6,335 nt of DNA from Spirosoma sp. (lineage in GTDB: Bacteria > Bacteroidota > Bacteroidia > Cytophagales > Spirosomataceae), in contig JAQBNX010000533.1 in NCBI GenBank assembly GCA_028288385.1, positions 1 through 6,335 on the forward strand, given 5' to 3'. This document shows positions 1-5,178 of the stretch, piece after piece (the stretch's first letter is position 1; each line of letters begins with the position of its first letter). The notes beneath the pieces were generated by a model. It had not been told where the DNA came from, did not search any database, and saw nothing but the letters and a program-made list of their open reading frames with translations. The translations under genes and the position numbers were made by a program.

Positions 1-95
1 TCACGGGCAATGGTAACGCCAGCCGGATTGATCTGGGCAAAAAGTGACGTTGAGAGGAAACCTATACCCAGCAGAAGAAAAGCCCGTATTTTCAT
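1..95 (-). CDS. Secreted protein, 5' end only; probable penicillin acylase family
   Basis: This is the N-terminal 31 codons of a gene that runs off the left edge of the window. The start is an ATG at 95-93, directly followed by a clear signal peptide: a positive n-region (K2, R4), a hydrophobic core (F-L-L-L-G-I-G-F-L) and a likely cleavage after S-L-F-A at residue 20, leaving Q21 as the mature N-terminus. The first mature residues, Q-I-N-P-A-G-V-T-I-A-R followed by D or E, resemble the start of Bacteroidota penicillin-acylase or acyl-homoserine-lactone-acylase family proteins (N-terminal nucleophile hydrolases). In those proteins a similar I-N-P stretch leads into an I-A-R-D-x-x-G-V-P-H-I motif. 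That family call rests on about a dozen residues recalled from memory and is only moderately secure; the signal peptide is secure. No Shine-Dalgarno sequence is seen. The gene is divergent from the photolyase gene. Confidence 0.55.
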   Translation of the reverse strand, partial: MKIRAFLLLGIGFLSTSLFAQINPAGVTIAR

Positions 96-337
96 GAAGG
101 AATAATTACCAGCGCAAGATAGAGAATAGTCATCAACCCAATTCAAGTCAGCCAGGTCCGTCATGTAGCCGTTCCAAAACCACCCGAATTACCAGTAGCG
201 GTTGCCGTTTACGGCGGGCAAAGCCTTCTATGGTTGCTTACCCGCAATTCCCCTGCACACGAATCAGCAGATGACTTTTTATGCCTAAACCTTTATCCTG
301 AACCAGCGGTTAGCCCACCAACCAAACCGTTCAGATC
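96..337. other. Divergent intergenic region with candidate promoters and a small palindrome
   Basis: This 242-bp region separates the divergent acylase-like and photolyase genes, so both promoters should lie here. On the minus strand, TATCTTGC (121-114) is one possible match to the Bacteroidota -7 element TAnnTTTG, with a TTG at 141-139 after a 17-bp spacer. It would give a short leader to the ATG at 95. On the plus strand, TATGGTTG (229-236) is a one-mismatch match about 100 bp before the photolyase start, but it has no convincing -33 element. GCCG-TTTA-CGGC (204-215) is a perfect 4-bp hairpin. It overlaps an alternative TTGCC/GGCAA pairing (202-206 with 217-221). No T-run follows, so it does not look like a terminator. 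No tRNA or convincing small gene was seen. Confidence 0.4.
114..141 (-). promoter_or_regulatory. Candidate promoter of the leftward acylase-like gene
   Basis: On the minus strand a TTG (141-139) is followed after 17 bp by TATCTTGC (121-114). This roughly fits the Bacteroidota sigma-ABfr pattern (TTTG, then about 17-23 bp, then TAnnTTTG), but the -7 element is imperfect. It sits 18 bp before the ATG at 95, a plausible leader length. It was found by eye, and such short motifs occur often by chance. Confidence 0.25.
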
Positions 338-1663
338 ATGTCTGAGTTATGTTCGCTGGTCTGGCTCCGACGCGATTTGCGCTTGCACGATAATGCCGCG
401 CTGTACTACGCACTCAAAAGCGGCCGACCCGTTCTCGTTGTCTTTGTGTTTGACCGGTTGATTCTCGACAAGCTCGAGGACCGACGTGACCGGCGCGTGG
501 AGTTTATCCATTCTGAAATTCATAAAATCAATAACGAATTGGTCCGTATGGGATCGCGCATCGTTGCTCGCTATGGCCGGCCAGTCGACATACTGAAGCA
601 GTTAACAGAAGAGTACTCGGTCGCGGATGTATTTACGAACTATGATTACGAAGTCTACGCAAAAGAGCGGGACGCTGATGTAAAAGCAATGCTGGCTGAA
701 CGCGGTATTGGTTTTCATACCAGCAAAGACCATGCGCTCCTGGACGGCGATGAAGTGCTGACTGGCAGCAAATCGCCCTATACAGTTTTTACGCCTTATA
801 GCAACAAGTGGCTGAGTAAGCTGGACGGGTTTCAGGTTAAATCATATCCGACGGAATTATACTTTCATCATTTTCTTCAGACCCTACCACCGTCCAACCG
901 AAGTGCCGACATTCCAACGCTGGAAGCGATGAACTTTCAACCGCTGGGCGAGTCATATCCGGACCCAGTCGTTTCGGCCGAGTTACTAACGGCCTACCAG
1001 AAGATGCGCGATTATCCCGCTCAGACCGGTACCAGTGAATTGGGTATTCACCTGCGGTTTGGAACCATCAGCATTCGCGACCTGGCTCGGCAGGCAACAG
1101 AAACCTCCCCCACTTTTTTGAAAGAACTGGCCTGGCGAGACTTCTATTTTCAGGTGCTCGACCACTTTCCGCACGTTGAGAAGCATGCCTTTCGGAGCAA
1201 CTATGACAATATTCCCTTCCGAAATAACGAAACTGAATTCCAGCGGTGGTGCGCTGGTGAAACGGGGTACCCAATTGTGGACGCCGGAATGCGGCAGTTG
1301 AACCAGACTGGCTGGATGCACAACCGGGTACGAATGATTGTGGCCAGCTTTTGTATTAAGCACCTGCTCATCGACTGGCGATGGGGTGAAGCGTATTTTG
1401 CCAGCAAACTCCGGGATTTCGACCTGGCAGCCAATAATGGCGGCTGGCAGTGGGCGGCTGGTTCAGGCGTTGATGCGGCTCCGTACTTTCGGGTATTCAA
1501 CCCCAAACTACAAACCCAAAAATTTGACCCTAAAGGCGAATACATTCATCGCTGGGTACCCGATTTAAACAGCCCAAACTACCCACCGCCCATGGTTGAG
1601 CACTCAATGGCCCGGCAACGAGCTATCGATACGTACCGGAAAGGATTGGCCAGCAAGGAGTAA
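338..1663 (+). CDS. phr: Deoxyribodipyrimidine photolyase, class I (cryptochrome/photolyase family)
   Basis: The 441-residue cytoplasmic flavoenzyme should use blue light to split cyclobutane pyrimidine dimers in DNA. The N-terminal alpha/beta antenna domain (about 5-165) opens with the family motif W-L-R-R-D-L-R-L-H-D-N (9-19). The N-Y-x-Y-E motif at 101-105 matches the region that contacts methenyltetrahydrofolate in E. coli Phr (E109). The FAD domain (about 215-435) keeps the residues known from E. coli Phr: E263 and W266 (E274, W277, dimer contact), N329 (N341), D360 and D362 (D372, D374), N366 (N378, flavin N5) and W372 (W384). The electron-transfer Trp triad is W304, W347 and W370 (W306, W359, W382). 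This complete set favours a true CPD photolyase over a cryptochrome. The length is slightly below E. coli's 472 residues, with no truncation evident. ATG 338 is the first start codon after an in-frame TAG at 311. No Shine-Dalgarno sequence is visible. The gene appears monocistronic. Confidence 0.95.
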   Translation: MSELCSLVWLRRDLRLHDNAALYYALKSGRPVLVVFVFDRLILDKLEDRRDRRVEFIHSEIHKINNELVRMGSRIVARYGRPVDILKQLTEEYSVADVFTNYDYEVYAKERDADVKAMLAERGIGFHTSKDHALLDGDEVLTGSKSPYTVFTPYSNKWLSKLDGFQVKSYPTELYFHHFLQTLPPSNRSADIPTLEAMNFQPLGESYPDPVVSAELLTAYQKMRDYPAQTGTSELGIHLRFGTISIRDLARQATETSPTFLKELAWRDFYFQVLDHFPHVEKHAFRSNYDNIPFRNNETEFQRWCAGETGYPIVDAGMRQLNQTGWMHNRVRMIVASFCIKHLLIDWRWGEAYFASKLRDFDLAANNGGWQWAAGSGVDAAPYFRVFNPKLQTQKFDPKGEYIHRWVPDLNSPNYPPPMVEHSMARQRAIDTYRKGLASKE

Positions 1664-1672
1664 GGGACGTCA

Positions 1673-1698
1673 ATTGAGTCATTGTCTCAATCCTTTTT
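1673..1698 (+). terminator. Probable weak rho-independent terminator after the photolyase gene
   Basis: ATTGAG (1673-1678) pairs perfectly with CTCAAT (1686-1691) across a 7-nt loop. The loop could close further by one C-G pair beyond a T-T mismatch. Two C residues and a run of five T (1694-1698) follow. It lies 10 bp after the photolyase stop codon, the expected place. The stem is AT-rich and short, so termination may be only partial. Confidence 0.45.
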
Positions 1699-1699
1699 G

Positions 1700-1707
1700 T
1701 ACATTTA
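1700..1707 (+). promoter_or_regulatory. Candidate -7 element for the TonB receptor operon
   Basis: TACATTTA differs at one position from the Bacteroidota -7 consensus TAnnTTTG and lies 36 bp before the receptor ATG. No well-spaced -33 TTTG is present; the nearest TTG triplets (1682-1684 and 1674-1676) give spacers of 15 and 23 bp and fall inside the terminator hairpin. The position is sensible, since the receptor and lipoprotein genes need a promoter in this 80-bp gap unless they are read through from the photolyase gene. Confidence 0.25.
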
Positions 1708-1743
1708 AGGGTTGCCGATTGGACTCGTGTCCTCCTGTACCTC

Positions 1744-4104
1744 ATGACATTACGTCTCCCGCTGTTTTCACTGATCCTGCTGTTTTCTTTTTCTCGGGCG
1801 GCATATGCCCAGCAGAAACTTCGGTTGAGTGTTTTGGTGCAGGATGGCGTAACCAAAAAACCCATTGCAGGAGCCAGTCTGTTTGTGGCCGAAACCCATG
1901 CCGGGGCGCAAGCAGATACGGCAGGCCTTATCCGGCTCGACCATGCCCCGGGTCTCTTGACGGTCTATGTTTCGGCGGTGGGCTATCTGCGCAGACGCGA
2001 GAGCCTCACCCTTAACCGTAACCTAAACGTCCAGTTTTTTCTGCAACCCCGCTCGACCTATCTGGACGAGGTGGATGTGACAGCCCAACGGGAGGATAAA
2101 AACATCCGCAACGTACAGATGGGCCAGATTCAACTAAGCATGCCTGATTTAAAACGGATGCCGGTTGTGCTGGGCGAACCCGACATTCTGAAGGCCCTTG
2201 CCCTCCAGGCAGGTGTAACCACGGCCGGCGAAGGGGCCGGAGGATTCAACGTGCGCGGGGGCCGAGCCGACCAGAATTTAGTCCTGCTCGACGGAGCCCC
2301 GTTGTTTAATACAAACCACTTGTTGGGATTCTATACCAATGTCAATCCAGACATGGTGCAGGACGTAAGCCTGAGTAAGGGGACTTTTTCGGCGCAGTAT
2401 GGGGGGCGAATATCCTCGTTGCTGCAAATGAGTACGCGCAATGGCAACAACGATGCCTGGCGAATGTCTAGTGGCTTGAGTCCCGTGAGTGCCCGGTTCC
2501 TAGTGGACGGCCCAATATTTAAAAAACTGACCCTGCTGGCAGGAGGACGCGTGGCCTTCCCGAATTACCTCTTGCGGGCCTTTCCAGTAGCGAGTGTGGC
2601 CAATAGCCGGGCTTTCTTTTTCGACGGCAACCTCAAACTGACCTATGCACCATCCGACCGCAGTACCGTATCGCTGGCGGGCTACCGTAGCCAGGACACG
2701 TTTAAATTTCCGGGCGATACGCTCTACGGCTGGCAGTCAACGGTGGGTACGGCCCGCTGGAGTTACCTCATTCAACCCAATCTGCAACTAAACCTCACCG
2801 CTCTTTACAGTGGCTACCACCTGAATGTTGATGGTATTACACCCGGTCTGACATTCCGCTTCCAGTCATTTATCGAGCAGCGCGAAAGCAAGGTGGATGT
2901 GTTTTACACACTCAACCACAAACACAAAATCCAGGTAGGAACAAACGCAATTTTGTTTCGAATTCAAACCGGCGAGGCCAATCCTACCGGAGAAAATTCA
3001 AGTGTTAACCCGCGACGCATTGAACCGGAACAGGCCCGCGAAATGGGCGCCTATGTCAACACTGAATGGGAGTTAACGCCCCGCATATCGTTTCAGGCTG
3101 GCCTGAGATATACGGTCTATGCTTATCTGGGACCACGTACCGTGTATAACTATTTGGCCAATAGTCCTGTCTCGCCCGAAACAATCAGTGATTCAGTTCG
3201 CTACGGGCGTGGACAGACCGTGCAGACCTATGGCGGGCTGGAGCCCCGCCTAGCGCTGAGGGTACAGTTGGCGAAGATGACCTCCCTCAAAGCCAGTGCG
3301 GGCCGCACACGCCAGTACGTTAACCTGATCTCAAACACCACGGCCATTACCCCACTCGATTTCTGGAAACTGAGTGATCGATACGTACCACCCCAGGTTG
3401 CCGATCAAGTGTCAGTGGGGCTGTTTCAGAACCTGCGTAATAATGCCATCGAGTTGAGCATAGAAGGGTACTACAAACGACTCAAAAATCAGATCGAGTA
3501 CCGGTTCGGTGCCGACCTAATCCTTAACCCTGCTCTCGAACGGGTACTGCTACAGGCCGCCGGGCGGGCTTATGGCGTTGAGTTCGGAATCAGTAAAAAC
3601 ACGGGGCGACTGACGGGGCAGGCTAACTATACATATGCCAGGTCACTCATGGCCGTGCAAACGCCTTTCGATGAACTCAGAATCAATGGCGGGCGCTATT
3701 ATCCGTCTTACATCGACCGGCCACATACGCTGAATGTGCAGGCCCGCTGGGCTCTTCCCCACAACTGGACATTCTCGACCAATTTTGTTTATTATACCGG
3801 TGTCCCAGCTACTTACCCCGATGGACAGTATCTGTACGGTGCTGAGCCGGTACAGGACTATTCCCGACGAAATGCCGACCGCATTCCTAACTACCACCGC
3901 CTGGACGTTGCCTTCTCTAAAGACACGCGCTTCAACAAAAATCAACGACACTACGGCATCTGGACCCTGGGTATTTACAACTTATACGCCCACAAAAATC
4001 CGTATTCGATTTATTTCGTACGCACGAACCAGCGGACTGAAGCCTACCGGCTGTCTGTGTTTGGTACACTGATTCCGTCTATTGCCTATACCATTTATTT
4101 CTGA
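1744..4104 (+). CDS. TonB-dependent outer-membrane receptor with N-terminal carboxypeptidase-regulatory-like domain
   Basis: The 786-residue protein is predicted to be an outer-membrane beta-barrel that imports a substrate using TonB-ExbBD energy. It has a signal peptide with probable cleavage after A-Y-A at residue 22, then a carboxypeptidase-regulatory-like beta-sandwich (about 26-100). A TonB-box-like stretch, Y-L-D-E-V-D-V-T-A, lies at 106-114. The plug domain (about 120-232) carries the typical F-N-V-R-G-G-R-A-D-Q-N (168-178) and L-L-D-G-A-P-L-F-N (181-189) motifs. The rest is barrel, with alternating aromatic-rich strands and a terminal phenylalanine (ending A-Y-T-I-Y-F) typical of Bam substrates. 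The length is near that of FecA-type receptors and well below the roughly 1000 residues of SusC. There is no STN domain, so FecIR-type signalling is not expected. The stop codon overlaps the start of the DUF4249-like lipoprotein gene by one base, suggesting coupled translation. The substrate cannot be read from the sequence. Confidence 0.92.
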   Translation: MTLRLPLFSLILLFSFSRAAYAQQKLRLSVLVQDGVTKKPIAGASLFVAETHAGAQADTAGLIRLDHAPGLLTVYVSAVGYLRRRESLTLNRNLNVQFFLQPRSTYLDEVDVTAQREDKNIRNVQMGQIQLSMPDLKRMPVVLGEPDILKALALQAGVTTAGEGAGGFNVRGGRADQNLVLLDGAPLFNTNHLLGFYTNVNPDMVQDVSLSKGTFSAQYGGRISSLLQMSTRNGNNDAWRMSSGLSPVSARFLVDGPIFKKLTLLAGGRVAFPNYLLRAFPVASVANSRAFFFDGNLKLTYAPSDRSTVSLAGYRSQDTFKFPGDTLYGWQSTVGTARWSYLIQPNLQLNLTALYSGYHLNVDGITPGLTFRFQSFIEQRESKVDVFYTLNHKHKIQVGTNAILFRIQTGEANPTGENSSVNPRRIEPEQAREMGAYVNTEWELTPRISFQAGLRYTVYAYLGPRTVYNYLANSPVSPETISDSVRYGRGQTVQTYGGLEPRLALRVQLAKMTSLKASAGRTRQYVNLISNTTAITPLDFWKLSDRYVPPQVADQVSVGLFQNLRNNAIELSIEGYYKRLKNQIEYRFGADLILNPALERVLLQAAGRAYGVEFGISKNTGRLTGQANYTYARSLMAVQTPFDELRINGGRYYPSYIDRPHTLNVQARWALPHNWTFSTNFVYYTGVPATYPDGQYLYGAEPVQDYSRRNADRIPNYHRLDVAFSKDTRFNKNQRHYGIWTLGIYNLYAHKNPYSIYFVRTNQRTEAYRLSVFGTLIPSIAYTIYF

Positions 4105-5135
4105 TGCATCCATTTGTTGTTAGCCTCCTGCTCGTATTCGGTTTGGCAGCCTGCATTGACCGCGTCGAACTGCCCATCCGGGCAGAAGAGCCGCGGTTAG
4201 TAATCGATGGGCAGTTTACCAATGAGGCTCCTCCCTATACCATCCGGCTAACCTACACGAGTCCATTTGGTCTCAGTAGCGACCAACGGCCTGCGCTTCG
4301 GGTAGTATCTGGCGCGCAGGTCAGCTTAGCCGATGGGCAGGGCCACTCGGTTCGTTTTATTGACCAGGGAGGAGGTACGTATCGAACTATCGACTCGACG
4401 TTTCGGGGTCAGGTGGGACAGCCATATAGCCTGACAGTTTTGTTGACAGATGGCAAACGCTACGTGACTAAACCCGAGCAGATGCCAGCCATACCGCCAA
4501 TCGATAGTATTTCTCCGAGACTGATTCAGGCCAATAACGTGCAGACTCCTTACCGGTATAGCTACTCAATTACCACCCACGATCCGGCCAGCCAGCGAAA
4601 TTTCTACCGCTGGACTGCCTACGGCCTGACTGTCCGCAAGTCGACCGGGGAACCGTGCTGTTTCGGGTGTTTGGCCATTTGCTTTGATGTTTGTTTTACC
4701 ACCGAGTCGTCGACACAGGTGAATGTCTTCAGTGATGCAGCTATCAATGGTAATCCCATTCGAAATCGGGCGGTTATTCAGGTGCCTGTCTACGCTGCCT
4801 GGCCGCAGTTTGTGGAGGTGCAACAGTATGGGATTACCCAGGCCAATTACCAGTTCTGGAAGCTATATGAGCAGCAACGTGCCCGAACGGGCAGCATCTT
4901 CGACCCCTTGCCGGCCCCCGTGACAGGAAACCTCGTTAATGCGGCAGACCCGACCGATGTAGCACGGGGTTACTTTGCCATTACGTCCATCACCCGCCGG
5001 CGCGTTCGCAACGAAGCCCTCGAAGCTCGTTCTAGTTCGGCTGTTTATGGTTTTGTTAACAGCCAACTGGTGCCACAGGGCGATTGCCGGAATACGTATG
5101 GCCGGGTACCGGTTGTTGAACCGCCAGGCTGGTAA
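4104..5135 (+). CDS. DUF4249-like outer-membrane lipoprotein, partner of the TonB receptor
   Basis: The 343-residue protein carries a lipoprotein signal: a hydrophobic stretch (4-15) ending in the lipobox L-A-A-C, with lipidation at C17. The mature start, then E-P-R-L-V-I-D-G-Q-F-T-N (29-40) and an I-R-L-T-Y-T-S segment (47-53), fit the DUF4249 family, a Bacteroidota family of unknown function. Members are commonly encoded beside TonB-dependent receptors, as here. A F-Y-R-W motif (167-170) precedes a dense cysteine cluster: C185, C186, C189, C193 and C197, with one more Cys at C328. In the periplasm or on the surface these could form disulfides or bind a metal. The ATG shares its A with the upstream TGA, so translation is probably coupled and the stoichiometry linked. 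By analogy with SusD the protein may act as a surface partner for the receptor; that is inference. The gene ends 3 bp from the convergent transglycosylase gene. Confidence 0.82.
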   Translation: MHPFVVSLLLVFGLAACIDRVELPIRAEEPRLVIDGQFTNEAPPYTIRLTYTSPFGLSSDQRPALRVVSGAQVSLADGQGHSVRFIDQGGGTYRTIDSTFRGQVGQPYSLTVLLTDGKRYVTKPEQMPAIPPIDSISPRLIQANNVQTPYRYSYSITTHDPASQRNFYRWTAYGLTVRKSTGEPCCFGCLAICFDVCFTTESSTQVNVFSDAAINGNPIRNRAVIQVPVYAAWPQFVEVQQYGITQANYQFWKLYEQQRARTGSIFDPLPAPVTGNLVNAADPTDVARGYFAITSITRRRVRNEALEARSSSAVYGFVNSQLVPQGDCRNTYGRVPVVEPPGW

Positions 5136-5178
5136 AATTTACAGTTTCCACTGCACTAACCAGCCTGCTTTAACGGTT
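5119..5178. repeat. Inverted repeat spanning the convergent gene junction; possible bidirectional terminator
   Basis: CAGGCTGGT (5125-5133) is repeated exactly in inverted orientation as ACCAGCCTG (5159-5167), with 25 bp between. An outer pair, AACCG (5119-5123) and CGGTT (5174-5178), extends the structure across a small asymmetric internal loop. At the centre, GTAAA-A-TTTAC (5132-5142) is a second palindrome holding both stop codons: TAA at 5133-5135 on plus, and TTA at 5139-5141 read as TAA on minus. The two genes have only 3 bp between them, so any terminator must lie in coding sequence, and this is the only strong structure there. No long T-run follows on either strand, so termination is not assured. 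The pairing is directly visible; its role is inferred. Confidence 0.6.

Noticed and set aside
234..461. A 75-codon plus-strand open frame starting upstream of the photolyase gene
   Set aside because: Its second half is the photolyase gene out of frame, and the upstream half shows no signal peptide, domain or ribosome-binding site.
986..1545. Open minus-strand frames of up to 125 codons opposite the photolyase gene
   Set aside because: They lie wholly antisense to a gene with full conserved motifs, have no recognisable domain or signal, and look like by-products of its codon bias.
338..1663. Reading the photolyase-family gene as a cryptochrome or (6-4) photolyase
   Set aside because: The E-x-x-W dimer-contact pair (E263, W266), the flavin-facing Asn (N366) and the whole C-terminal region follow the class I CPD photolyase pattern of E. 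coli Phr, and there is no cryptochrome-type C-terminal extension.
1596..2015. A 139-codon plus-strand open frame bridging the photolyase and receptor genes
   Set aside because: It overlaps the end of one well-supported gene and the signal peptide and first domain of another in a different frame, and its translation is low-complexity Pro/Cys/Arg-rich without any family resemblance.
1744..4104. Calling the receptor a SusC/RagA-type protein
   Set aside because: At 786 residues it is too short for that group, and the neighbour is a DUF4249-like protein, not a SusD homologue.
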